A DNA stretch of 41,214 nucleotides from a virus. Made by a program: the position numbers and the translations under genes. Below the pieces are notes generated by a model that did not search any database, was not told where the DNA came from, and saw only the letters and a program-made list of their open reading frames with translations. Positions within the stretch are counted from its first letter, which is position 1, and each line of letters starts with the position of its first letter. Positions 24,002 through 30,548 of the stretch are shown here, in pieces. The DNA is taken from positions 1 through 41,214 of the IMG/VR virus record IMGVR_UViG_3300036766_000149. One strand, given 5' to 3'.

Positions 24002-24365
24002 GAATTTTCATATGTTCTGCACGAGTTACTAATTGTAGGTTTTTTGGATTATTATTGTGTTTATTATTATCTATATGGTGGACAATCTCATTAGTTTTTA
24101 GTTTTCTACCAATTTTCTTTTCCATAACTAATCTATGCTGGTGTTTCCCAAACTCTTTTATATATCCTTTTGTTCCAGTCCCACGCAAACTGATGGCGTA
24201 AAGACTTCCAATTTTTCCAGCTTTACTTTGATGTTCCGTTGTGCGTACCACTTTCAAGTGACATTGAACCGAGCAGTATTTTGCAATTACTCCAGCCTTA
24301 TCTCTCCCCACAAAAGAAGTCCCACATTTTTTACATTTTCTTGGTTTTGTAAATCTTTCTGGCAT
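23958..24365 (-). CDS. HNH homing endonuclease with N-terminal zinc finger
   Basis: 135 aa. A Cys4 finger (CKKCGTSFVG, then CSVQC) is followed by the HNH core HRLVMEKKIGRKLKTNEIVH and HIDNNKHNNNPKNLQLVT, ending RAEHMKIHVHNK. The core is close to that of the HNH gene at 28197 (both read NEIVHH or SEIVHH, then NLxxxTR). It is free-standing inside the replication operon and overlaps the helicase gene start. A strong promoter with leaderless spacing lies immediately upstream. Confidence 0.92.
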   Translation of the reverse strand: MPERFTKPRKCKKCGTSFVGRDKAGVIAKYCSVQCHLKVVRTTEHQSKAGKIGSLYAISLRGTGTKGYIKEFGKHQHRLVMEKKIGRKLKTNEIVHHIDNNKHNNNPKNLQLVTRAEHMKIHVHNKFTKTKPAKR

Positions 24366-24371
24366 AGATAG

Positions 24372-24400
24372 AGTATATCCCTATTTCCCAAAAGAATCAA
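24372..24400 (-). promoter_or_regulatory. Strong promoter of the zinc-finger HNH gene, leaderless spacing
   Basis: On the minus strand TTGATT (24400-24395), a 17-base spacer and TATACT (24377-24372) end 6 bases before ATG 24365. The same TTGATT -35 and spacing are used by the promoter at 22089-22117. The -35 box overlaps the stop codon of the upstream small gene. Confidence 0.65.
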
Positions 24401-24540
24401 GTGTTTTCATTTCTTTTTCTTTGTATTATTTTCCAAGAACAATCGCGACAAATGATTCTACCAAAACCGGCTTGTTCAGGGCAGTATTTACACTTCCCTA
24501 CCCATACTTTTGGACCTCTTGATCGCGGATTATATCTCAT
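24397..24540 (-). CDS. 47-aa zinc-ribbon protein
   Basis: ATG 24540 to TGA 24399-24397. The basic start MRYNPRSRGPKVWVGK is followed by CKYC and, 10 residues on, CRDC, a compact Cys4 site, and then a basic tail. Its ATG overlaps the stop of the upstream 46-aa gene (ATGA). It is probably translated from the replication mRNA. The function is unknown. Confidence 0.6.
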   Translation of the reverse strand: MRYNPRSRGPKVWVGKCKYCPEQAGFGRIICRDCSWKIIQRKRNENT

Positions 24541-24677
24541 CTCTTTATTTTCCTTACGATATATCTTTTCTTCCTTAACTCATTTAGGTACTTGCGTGGC
24601 TGTGTTCCAACTAAAGTATCTACCAGTTCCTCATGTTTGTAATGTATTTTATAAATTTTGTATCCTTTTATACTCAT
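24537..24677 (-). CDS. 46-aa basic protein of the replication block
   Basis: ATG 24677 to TGA 24539-24537. MSIKGYKIYKIHYKHEELVD is followed by TQPRKYLNELRKKRYIVRKI; it is strongly basic and helical in its second half. It sits 8 bases after the ATPase gene and is coupled to the next gene. It could bind DNA. Confidence 0.55.
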   Translation of the reverse strand: MSIKGYKIYKIHYKHEELVDTLVGTQPRKYLNELRKKRYIVRKIKR

Positions 24678-24685
24678 ATATTTTT

Positions 24686-25945
24686 TTAATAATTCTTAAA
24701 TTCTTTCTCGGCTTTACTCTCTGCTTCTTTATCTCGCGGGACCGGTTCGTCCTCGTCCTCAACTTCCGGTGCCAGTTCTGGTGTTGGACTTTCTGATACT
24801 CTCTGCACGAAAGCCACAGTATCCTCATCATCTATAAACCATTTATGTTTGTTGCTGTTGACTTGCTTCTTGATAATTCCAACAGCAAAGAGAGGAGCAA
24901 GATATTTTTCAACTGCTTCTTTTTGCAAACCAAAGTTATCTGACGCACCTATTTGTGTTGCACTCATTGGAACTTTGCTTGATGTTAGGATCTCTAACAA
25001 CTTCCTCCTCTCTCTGCTGATAGACGACCAAGCGCTTCTATCAATCACATCAATCATCCAATCTTGGACCGGTAGTGTTGGATCATTATGTTCGTAGCAG
25101 TTCATCAACTGTAAAGAATGGAGCATGGTATCAAACATTTTACGGTCACGACCAACGCCCGGACGGTTTGGCATAGCATCAGGACGACCAGACTTAAAAT
25201 CTAGGTGAATGGAAGTCTTACCAGACACACAAAAGATAGCAGACTTATCTACTCTGTATCTTTGTTCGTCAGTCATTTTTAGTTCAGGCATCCCGTGATC
25301 AATAGCCCAGTCACGAACATTTGCCATATACCCTGCGTAGAATGGCTTTAGGATCTCTGCAATCTCTTTGGAGGACTTCTTTACGCTTTCCTGCTTGGCT
25401 ACTATCTCTTGGTCCGTAGGTTGCCTTATAGCGTAGTATAGGAACCTTTCTCCCATAGACCTGCTTTGCTCCAACTGGAAGTAGACATCAGGCGTAGAAG
25501 CCCCCAGAAAGCCCATTTTGCCATCCCAGGTAATCTCCCCAGTACCTGTGCGCTTACTAAAGTGTCCATCAAAGATTAAGCGAAACTGGGACAAGATTTC
25601 ACCCTTTGATACTGGGTTCTTGGATATGATAGATGTGAAGTCAGAAAAACACATCACACCATTACCAATGGCTTTTAGCAAACTGACTTCTTTCTTACCG
25701 GCTTTGTAACCGGACAAGAAAGTTTTTTCAGTTAGATCATCAATAAAGTGGACACTTGGTACTCCAGCACACGGAGCCATGAGTGAAGATTTACCACCAG
25801 AGGAAGATGCAACGAGCATGGTCCATAAAGGATCGCGAGGGATTATTAAGTTACCAATGAGAGTGGCTAAAATTACTTCAACTACATATGGATCTGCTAT
25901 CACATAATACTTTTCCAACTCTTTTTTGATGTCTTTTAATTTCAT
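24686..25945 (-). CDS. AAA-like replication ATPase with winged-helix C-terminus
   Basis: 419 aa. VASSSGGKSSLM (A46-S53) is a Walker A motif, and GVMCFSDFTSI is a candidate Walker B-like strand although its acidic pair is not canonical. SQFRLIFDGHFSKRTGTGEI and SRSMGERFLYYAIRQPTDQE look like later motor motifs. Residues about 320-385 (LEILTSSKVPMSATQIGASD onward) resemble a winged helix. The tail is acidic. It overlaps the CHC2 gene by 4 bases (ATGA), which strongly suggests that the two proteins work together, perhaps as primase-helicase partners. The substrate is unproven. Confidence 0.7.
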   Translation of the reverse strand: MKLKDIKKELEKYYVIADPYVVEVILATLIGNLIIPRDPLWTMLVASSSGGKSSLMAPCAGVPSVHFIDDLTEKTFLSGYKAGKKEVSLLKAIGNGVMCFSDFTSIISKNPVSKGEILSQFRLIFDGHFSKRTGTGEITWDGKMGFLGASTPDVYFQLEQSRSMGERFLYYAIRQPTDQEIVAKQESVKKSSKEIAEILKPFYAGYMANVRDWAIDHGMPELKMTDEQRYRVDKSAIFCVSGKTSIHLDFKSGRPDAMPNRPGVGRDRKMFDTMLHSLQLMNCYEHNDPTLPVQDWMIDVIDRSAWSSISRERRKLLEILTSSKVPMSATQIGASDNFGLQKEAVEKYLAPLFAVGIIKKQVNSNKHKWFIDDEDTVAFVQRVSESPTPELAPEVEDEDEPVPRDKEAESKAEKEFKNY

Positions 25946-26646
25946 ATAAGAGATTTAACAGCATCAATAAAAGATATATTTCGGAGTTTCATAACAACAT
26001 CTACAACATCACCGGAGGCGTTACACACGAAACAATAATAGTTGTTGTCTTTATAAATGTGCATAGATGGATGTTTGTCATTATGAAAAATACACACGGC
26101 TTTGTTGTTACGATCTGTTTTAATAAAGTTGCGTATCGGGACCTGTTTAGCAGTGTAGATTTGCTCTGTTGTTACACCGGAAGTCTTAACTTCTTTCTTT
26201 CGTTTCATTCCTGCCAAGAAAAAAGAATTGCGCCTAATAATCGTCTCTCTATCGTATGGTTCTGATTTTCTCCAACCATTACCCAGATCCTCTCCCAGTT
26301 TTACTGTTCGTAGTGGAGCTAAAATTATTGCTTCAAGCACTCCCTCCCAGAACCAGTGATTTTCTGTTTTGCTTTTCCACTCTATGATATTCTTACCCTC
26401 TATTTCTACTCGTTCTGCTTCTTGCAGATCCTCCTTACATTGTTTTATTTCTTCTTTCAATTTCCCTTTTACAATAGTCTTTGCTTCCGGGAAGATTTCA
26501 AGTAATTGATTTAGATTATAATCTGGTAAACTTTCACGCCACGCACTTTCCATTCTATCCAAGTCGTCAATTTCTTCGCAAGAATAGACACCATAGGGCG
26601 AGATAAACTTATCCAAGTGTGCTATATATTGCGTTGGTCGTTGCAT
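25942..26646 (-). CDS. Protein with DnaG-type CHC2 zinc finger but no TOPRIM domain
   Basis: 234 aa. The last 55 residues are a clear DnaG CHC2 finger: C185-I-F-H188, then 16 residues to C205-F-V-C208, followed by NASGDVVDVVMKLRNISFID. The finger is therefore C-terminal, whereas in DnaG it is N-terminal, and no TOPRIM or polymerase domain follows. The N-terminal 170 residues are helical and charged with FWEGVLEAIILAPLRTVKLG; I do not recognise them. It is the first gene of the replication block, with a leaderless-type promoter. It likely recognises a priming site and hands over to the ATPase or to host primase. Confidence 0.8.
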   Translation of the reverse strand: MQRPTQYIAHLDKFISPYGVYSCEEIDDLDRMESAWRESLPDYNLNQLLEIFPEAKTIVKGKLKEEIKQCKEDLQEAERVEIEGKNIIEWKSKTENHWFWEGVLEAIILAPLRTVKLGEDLGNGWRKSEPYDRETIIRRNSFFLAGMKRKKEVKTSGVTTEQIYTAKQVPIRNFIKTDRNNKAVCIFHNDKHPSMHIYKDNNYYCFVCNASGDVVDVVMKLRNISFIDAVKSLI

Positions 26647-26653
26647 AGGTTGA

Positions 26654-26682
26654 ATGATAGCATATCGTTAAAAAACTTTGTA
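26654..26682 (-). promoter_or_regulatory. Promoter of the replication block, leaderless spacing
   Basis: On the minus strand TATCAT (26659-26654) ends 7 bases before ATG 26646. A weak TTACAA -35 lies 18 bases further upstream, about 26678-26683. The overlap with a nearby TATGCT makes the exact boxes uncertain. Confidence 0.4.
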
Positions 26683-26717
26683 ACAAGATACCTGTGGATA
26701 GCGTTACTTGTTGTAAC
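26680..26717. promoter_or_regulatory. Candidate operator between divergent promoters
   Basis: GTTAC (26703-26707) and GTAAC (26713-26717) form a dyad around TTGTT, and GTAACAAG (26680-26687) with the CTTGTT (26707-26712) of that dyad forms a second inverted repeat. The dyad covers the -35 box of the plus-strand promoter. It is a good site for the HTH protein made from the next gene. Confidence 0.45.
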
Positions 26718-26737
26718 ACTAGGTATGGTGCTATTAT
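26708..26737 (+). promoter_or_regulatory. Promoter of the HTH gene and middle block, leaderless spacing
   Basis: TTGTTG (26708-26713), an 18-base spacer and TATTAT (26732-26737) end 6 bases before ATG 26744. The -10 box matches 5 of 6. It faces away from the replication-block promoter about 50 bases to the left. Confidence 0.55.
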
Positions 26738-26743
26738 ATACAC

Positions 26744-26920
26744 ATGGCAGAAATAGAACAACATTTGAAAGATAAAAGAGATGAGTTAGTCTGGGCTTTG
26801 TCCTTACAGGACTATACAGATGCACAGATAGCTCGTATTTTTGGTATGAGTAGGGTTGCTATAAAAAGAATAAAAATAACTATGCCAAAAGATTGGATTC
26901 CAAAGTGGATTAAAAAATAG
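26744..26920 (+). CDS. 58-aa helix-turn-helix regulator
   Basis: ATG 26744 to TAG 26918-26920. Residues about 23-44 (YTDAQIARIFGMSRVAIKRI) are a good helix-turn-helix with AQIARIFGMS as first helix and turn. The N-terminal MAEIEQHLKDKRDELVWAL is helical and could dimerise. The gene is first in the middle block, has its own leaderless promoter with a dyad over the -35 box and is followed by a hairpin, which suggests a small self-controlled repressor or switch between the divergent blocks. The regulation is inferred. Confidence 0.75.
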   Translation: MAEIEQHLKDKRDELVWALSLQDYTDAQIARIFGMSRVAIKRIKITMPKDWIPKWIKK

Positions 26921-26957
26921 ATTAGCCAACTTACCGTCACAGTGAGTTGGCTAATCT
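26919..26957 (+). terminator. Hairpin after the HTH gene
   Basis: AGATTAGCCAACT (26919-26931) pairs perfectly with AGTTGGCTAATCT (26945-26957). The stem begins in the TAG of the HTH gene and is followed by gcgtttt. The T-run is short and offset, so it may be a partial terminator or attenuator that lowers expression of the downstream genes. Confidence 0.55.
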
Positions 26958-27014
26958 GCGTTTTAGTCGGGAAATGCAGACTATCTACTAATAACAATTA
27001 ACATACAACAATTT

Positions 27015-27503
27015 ATGACAAAAAAAACAAGTGCGTGGGATGATGAGGGTAATGAAGTTCAATCAAACTGGGTCAAGTTCAATGTTCCTTTAGAGGACAA
27101 GATATTTGGTACGCTGATCTCTAAACGACAAATGAAATCAATGATACCGGGTAAAGAGGGCGAGTTAGTTTGGGTCTATGAAATGAAAGCGGACAGTGGT
27201 TCATTCCATGAAACAGACGACAAAAAAGTGGTCGTGCCAGAGCCTATCGTAATTGAAGCAGATCAAATCTTTTCAGTTGGCGGTAAGGTTGGTATTGATA
27301 CACAAATGCGCAACATTAAACTTGGTCAAAAGATTGGCTTCAAGTTTATAGACGAGAAACCAAGCAAGACGAAAGGGTTTGCACCTGCTAAAAACATTCG
27401 TGTTTATGCACCAAAGGGAGATGACAATCAACCTTTGATGGATACAGAGTGGATTGATGCACAAACAACACCTGATCAGAAGTTTGATAACTACGGTAAG
27501 TAG
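27015..27503 (+). CDS. Single-stranded DNA-binding-like protein
   Basis: 162 aa. It starts MTKKTSAWDDEGNEVQSNWV. Core strands NVPLEDKIFGTLISKRQM and ELVWVYEMKADSG, and the segment MRNIKLGQKIGFKFIDEKP followed by GFAPAKNIRVYAP, resemble small phage proteins thought to be SSB-like OB-fold proteins. The tail is polar (DTEWIDAQTTPDQKFDNYGK), as SSB tails often are, but lacks the acidic tip of bacterial SSB. It precedes a coiled-coil protein and is in the same operon as a RecB/Cas4-like nuclease, so it fits a recombination set. Assignment is from pattern only. Confidence 0.5.
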   Translation: MTKKTSAWDDEGNEVQSNWVKFNVPLEDKIFGTLISKRQMKSMIPGKEGELVWVYEMKADSGSFHETDDKKVVVPEPIVIEADQIFSVGGKVGIDTQMRNIKLGQKIGFKFIDEKPSKTKGFAPAKNIRVYAPKGDDNQPLMDTEWIDAQTTPDQKFDNYGK

Positions 27504-27509
27504 ATAGGT

Positions 27510-27529
27510 TGGTGGACCGACTTCCACCA
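27510..27529 (+). other. Small hairpin between SSB-like and coiled-coil genes
   Basis: TGGTGGA (27510-27516) pairs with TCCACCA (27523-27529). A second stem, CTGCTT/AAGCAG, lies just downstream (from about 27537). Neither is followed by a good T-run. They may tune mRNA stability. Confidence 0.35.
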
Positions 27530-27586
27530 TCTTATTCTGCTTATAGTTAAAGCAGGGTCGTATTAACAGCAAATTAGCAACAAATA

Positions 27587-28195
27587 ATGAAAGAACAACC
27601 AATAGTAGCCACAAAAGTTGTGGCAGAGTACAAAAAACAAATCTTGTTTGTGCAACAGAAAGCCAACGAGTTAGTGATTGCATCTGATGAGGATATGGCA
27701 AAAGGTGCCGATCTGTTGGATGCAGTGAAGAAAGTTGAAACAGGAATTATAGAACGAAAGGAGATGATAACTAGACCACTTATGTCGGCTCTAGCATCTG
27801 CCAGAGAATTGTTCAAACCATTGGAGGTAGGTCATGCAGAAGCCAAAAAAACCATCAAGGCAAAAATGCTGGACTACACCATAGCGGAGGATGAACGAAT
27901 TGCAAAAGAGAAAGAGAGAGTGGAAGCGCGAGTAGAGAAAGGAACTATGCGTATGGATACTGCCGTCAAAAAGATGGAGGATATTGGTGATGCCAAAACT
28001 TCCTTTGCCGGTGAAAAAGCAAAGACATCTATCCGTGTAGTCACAAAAGTCAGAGTTGTAGATGAGAGTCTAGTTCCTAGAGAATACTTAATAGTTGATA
28101 TGACTAAAGTGACAGAAGCTGTTTTAAGACAAAAGATTATAATTCCAGGAATTGAAACTTTTAAAGAAAAAAGTATAGTGGGTAGTTCAAGATAA
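27587..28195 (+). CDS. Coiled-coil protein of the recombination module
   Basis: 202 aa. Residues 1-125 are a long charged helix (QQKANELVIASDEDMAKGAD, LFKPLEVGHAEAKKTIKAKM). The C-terminal part has VRVVDESLVPREYLIVDMTK and ends with IIIPGIETFKEKSIVGSSR, the 'vPreYl...PGie' style of end seen in phage proteins next to single-strand annealing proteins and SSBs. The function in other phages is unknown to me. It lies 83 bases after the SSB-like gene and 1 base before an HNH gene. Confidence 0.65.
   Translation: MKEQPIVATKVVAEYKKQILFVQQKANELVIASDEDMAKGADLLDAVKKVETGIIERKEMITRPLMSALASARELFKPLEVGHAEAKKTIKAKMLDYTIAEDERIAKEKERVEARVEKGTMRMDTAVKKMEDIGDAKTSFAGEKAKTSIRVVTKVRVVDESLVPREYLIVDMTKVTEAVLRQKIIIPGIETFKEKSIVGSSR
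28152..28179 (+). promoter_or_regulatory. Promoter of the HNH gene at 28197, short leader
   Basis: TTGAAA (28152-28157), a 16-base spacer and TATAGT (28174-28179) each match 5 of 6 consensus bases. The -10 box ends 17 bases before ATG 28197, giving a leader of about 10 bases. It lies inside the 3' end of the previous gene. Confidence 0.6.
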
Positions 28196-28196
28196 T

Positions 28197-28559
28197 ATGC
28201 CAAAAATTTTATTCAAAAAAGGAAATAAAATAAATCTTGGAAGAATACCAGGATCAGTAACTCGTAAAAAAATGAGGTTAGCTCATCTTGGCGAGAAAAG
28301 TCATTTATGGAAAGGTGGTAAAAAAATAGATAATGGATATATTTTTTTGTATAGAAAAACAAGAAAATATATATCAAAGCAAAGAGTTATTATGGAACAA
28401 TACTTGGGTAGAAAATTATTAAAATCAGAGATTGTTCATCATAAAAACGGAAACAAATTAGACAATAGAATAAAAAATCTTAAAGTAATGACGCGATCGG
28501 ATCATGCTAAACATCATTATAAAGATAGAAAAATTATTAGTAATGGACAATTCAAATAA
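28197..28559 (+). CDS. HNH homing endonuclease
   Basis: 120 aa. The core runs QRVIMEQYLGRKLLKSEIVH, HKNGNKLDNRIKNLKVMT and RSDHAKHH, close to the HNH gene at 23958-24365 but without its N-terminal Cys4 finger. The N-terminus (MPKILFKKGNKINLGRIPGS) is a short basic 'FKKGN' DNA-contact type segment. It is free-standing, one base after the previous stop, and has its own promoter. It is expected to nick or cut a conserved site near its insertion point. Confidence 0.9.
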   Translation: MPKILFKKGNKINLGRIPGSVTRKKMRLAHLGEKSHLWKGGKKIDNGYIFLYRKTRKYISKQRVIMEQYLGRKLLKSEIVHHKNGNKLDNRIKNLKVMTRSDHAKHHYKDRKIISNGQFK

Positions 28560-28571
28560 CAAATAAATACC

Positions 28572-29444
28572 ATGTTAAAAAAAGAAGATTGGTTTATTAA
28601 AAAAACAGTTAACCGTTATGGTGAAGATAGAACAGTAGAGACTTTTCGTGGAGGTAAACTAGCAATATGGATTGTTTTAGGACTGATCGCACTTATCTTC
28701 ATTTTTGGTTCATTCAGGATTATAGATGCCGGAGATAGAGGGGTAAAAGTAAGACTTGGTAATGTAGTGGGAACACTAGAACCAGGACTATATTTCAAGT
28801 TACCTTTTATTGACCAGATCCATTCTATAGATGTAAGAACACAGGGGGTGATTTATGAGAGAGAGAATCCTTTGACGGCCGCTTCTTCCGACCTACAGGA
28901 TGTGAATGTTGCTGTGGTTGTGAACTATCATGTTGATCCTGTAAAAGTTGCTGATCTCTATAAACAGTACAGAACTTTGGAAAATCACGAGGAAATTGTT
29001 ATCCGTCCTATTGTGCGAGATACAGTCAAAGCTATTTCTGCACAGTATGAGGCCGGACAGTTAGTTACAAAGAGAGCAGAGTTTGCTGGTAAAGTTGCAA
29101 CACTTCTTAATGAGAGATTGAATGGAAAGTTTATTGTTGTTGAACAATCAAACGTCACTGACATTAAATTCTCACCAGAGTTTAGTAAGGCGATTGAGGC
29201 AAAAGTAACAGCTGTGCAAAATGCAGAAGCATCAAAAAATAAGCTAGAGCAAATCAAATATGATGCTCAACAGACAATAGAAACAGCAAAAGCACAGGCA
29301 GAAGCTATCCGGATACAAGCAGAAGCTATCAACTCACAAGGAGGTGCTGACTATGTGGCCCTACAAAAGATCAAGGCGTGGGACGGTCACTCATGCGTTA
29401 GTTATTGTGGCCTAGATGCTATGTTTATAACACCAGGTAAATAA
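28572..29444 (+). CDS. Band 7/SPFH (prohibitin-like) membrane protein
   Basis: 290 aa. A membrane segment at about residues 30-50 (LAIWIVLGLIALIFIFGSF) is followed by the SPFH domain: RIIDAGDRGVKVRLGNVVG, LEPGLYFKLPFIDQIHSIDV, NVAVVVNYHVDPVKVADLY and VIRPIVRDTVKAISAQYEAG. A long Ala/Gln/Glu coiled coil (ETAKAQAEAIRIQAEAINSQ) follows. After KIKAWDG, where relatives usually end with a Gly-rich or Leu-rich tail, it ends HSCVSYCGLDAMFITPGK, with two Cys. SPFH proteins form membrane rings and often restrain proteases. In a phage it may control a host protease or organise the membrane for lysis or replication (inference). Confidence 0.92.
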   Translation: MLKKEDWFIKKTVNRYGEDRTVETFRGGKLAIWIVLGLIALIFIFGSFRIIDAGDRGVKVRLGNVVGTLEPGLYFKLPFIDQIHSIDVRTQGVIYERENPLTAASSDLQDVNVAVVVNYHVDPVKVADLYKQYRTLENHEEIVIRPIVRDTVKAISAQYEAGQLVTKRAEFAGKVATLLNERLNGKFIVVEQSNVTDIKFSPEFSKAIEAKVTAVQNAEASKNKLEQIKYDAQQTIETAKAQAEAIRIQAEAINSQGGADYVALQKIKAWDGHSCVSYCGLDAMFITPGK

Positions 29445-29446
29445 CT

Positions 29447-29641
29447 ATGGCACAGAAAATCTGCACAACAATTACAAATGGTAGAGAGTGCGGATTTCTG
29501 CTCGTGGAGGTAACACTTCCATTGTCAGATGATAGAAAAGTTTATTACTGCAAGAATAAAAAGTGCGATAACTATTACAAATGTTCATGTGGAATGGAGT
29601 TTGGTAAACACTTTCCACAAAGAGCATTACCAATATCATGA
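29447..29641 (+). CDS. Small multi-Cys (zinc-ribbon-like) protein, 64 aa
   Basis: Six cysteines: ICTTITNGRECGF, YYCKNKKCDNYYKCSCGMEF. The C-terminal cluster looks like a zinc ribbon (CKNKKC and CSCG). It starts 2 bases after the Band 7 gene and its stop overlaps the next ATG (ATGA). The function is unknown. Confidence 0.65.
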   Translation: MAQKICTTITNGRECGFLLVEVTLPLSDDRKVYYCKNKKCDNYYKCSCGMEFGKHFPQRALPIS

Positions 29642-29868
29642 CAGGTGATCCTATACCAACACCATTTTTGGAGGACTACAAGCCAGACCAAGGACACATT
29701 GGTATGATGCACGATCTTAACTCACTTGTTAAGGAAGCGCGCAACTTTAGTTTCCACGATCAAAAAGGGAGAGTGAAATATCCTTTACCAAAGGTTGCGT
29801 TGATAGGAACACTGATGTTAATCATTGAGAGAACCAAGAAAGGTTATTACAATAACATAGAAATATAA
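29638..29868 (+). CDS. Unknown protein, 76 aa
   Basis: ATG 29638 (MTGDPIPTPFLEDYKPDQGH). It is mixed, with one amphipathic helix (IGMMHDLNSLVKEARNFSF) and a hydrophobic stretch near the end (PKVALIGTLMLIIERTKKG) that is too short and polar at its ends to be a sure membrane span. It overlaps its neighbours by 4 bases and 1 base. I do not recognise it. Confidence 0.6.
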   Translation: MTGDPIPTPFLEDYKPDQGHIGMMHDLNSLVKEARNFSFHDQKGRVKYPLPKVALIGTLMLIIERTKKGYYNNIEI

Positions 29869-30101
29869 TGGCAAATCCATTCAAAACAAAATTCAAAAGT
29901 ACGTGTCAATCCTATGGCGAAATCGTTGAGGAGGGAGACGATATGTTTGCTATTGATGGACAGTTTGTTTGTGAACAGTGTGCCGAAGCCGGTGACAATA
30001 TCTGTGAGTGTGGTAACTTCAAGAAAGAAGAATATGACACCTGTTTTGATTGTCACGAGGAAAACAGTGACATGGAGGGTGATAGTGTTAACATTTACTA
30101 A
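29868..30101 (+). CDS. Small zinc-binding protein, 77 aa
   Basis: The Cys pattern is C at about 13, then CEQC, CECG and CFDCH further on. It is acidic overall (NSDMEGDSVNIY at the end). It looks like a double zinc-ribbon/RING-like knuckle. The start overlaps the previous stop (TAATG). No function can be assigned. Confidence 0.65.
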   Translation: MANPFKTKFKSTCQSYGEIVEEGDDMFAIDGQFVCEQCAEAGDNICECGNFKKEEYDTCFDCHEENSDMEGDSVNIY

Positions 30102-30102
30102 A

Positions 30103-30273
30103 ATGAATAAAGAAACAAAAAAATTCAACGAGGTAATAAAGAAACGCAAAAATCGTGTCGTTAGATTAGCTCGTGCGAAAGCCAAACCAAAACAAGTTTT
30201 CAAATGGGTAGAATTACCAAAAGAAAAACTATCTTGGTGGAGAAGATTATTAGCGTGGTTAAAAATCAAATGA
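30103..30273 (+). CDS. 56-aa strongly basic protein
   Basis: ATG 30103 to TGA 30271-30273. Long runs of Lys and Arg (IKKRKNRVVRLARAKAKPK) end in a Trp-rich amphipathic helix (EKLSWWRRLLAWLKIK). The C-terminal helix could insert into membranes, as small lytic or antimicrobial-like peptides do, or bind nucleic acid. The stop overlaps the next ATG (ATGA), so it is likely translated. Confidence 0.55.
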   Translation: MNKETKKFNEVIKKRKNRVVRLARAKAKPKQVFKWVELPKEKLSWWRRLLAWLKIK

Positions 30274-30548
30274 AACAATCAAAACTAGATATGTTTGCAG
30301 AAGCTATGAACTATGTATTACTTGCAGGTGGATCTGTTGTATTCTTTACTGCCGGTAATGTTTGGGCTGGTATAGGATACGGATTAGCATTTCTTTGGTG
30401 CTTACACAGTCAACACTCCACAAAAAGATACAGAGAAATTATCAAAGGATACCAAGAATTACTAGATGTGTCAGAAAAGAATTTTGATGATCTAGTTAAA
30501 GCAATAAAAAAAGATGAAGAAAAGAAAACAGATACAACTTCCAACTGA
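30270..30548 (+). CDS. Small membrane protein, 92 aa
   Basis: ATG 30270 (MKQSKLDMFAEAMNYVLLAG). The frame extends further upstream, but the ATGA overlap with the 56-aa gene fixes this start. Residues about 14-45 hold two hydrophobic stretches (VLLAGGSVVFFTAGNVWAG and IGYGLAFLWCL). A coiled-coil tail (GYQELLDVSEKNFDDLVKAI) follows, ending KKDEEKKTDTTSN. It could be an alternative holin or a membrane anchor. It overlaps the nuclease gene by 35 bases. Confidence 0.6.
   Translation: MKQSKLDMFAEAMNYVLLAGGSVVFFTAGNVWAGIGYGLAFLWCLHSQHSTKRYREIIKGYQELLDVSEKNFDDLVKAIKKDEEKKTDTTSN

Noticed and set aside
24401-24796. 131-codon plus-strand frame
   Set aside because: It is antisense to two coupled minus-strand genes and to the end of the ATPase gene, and it is rich in Phe/Leu/Ser as expected of a shadow.
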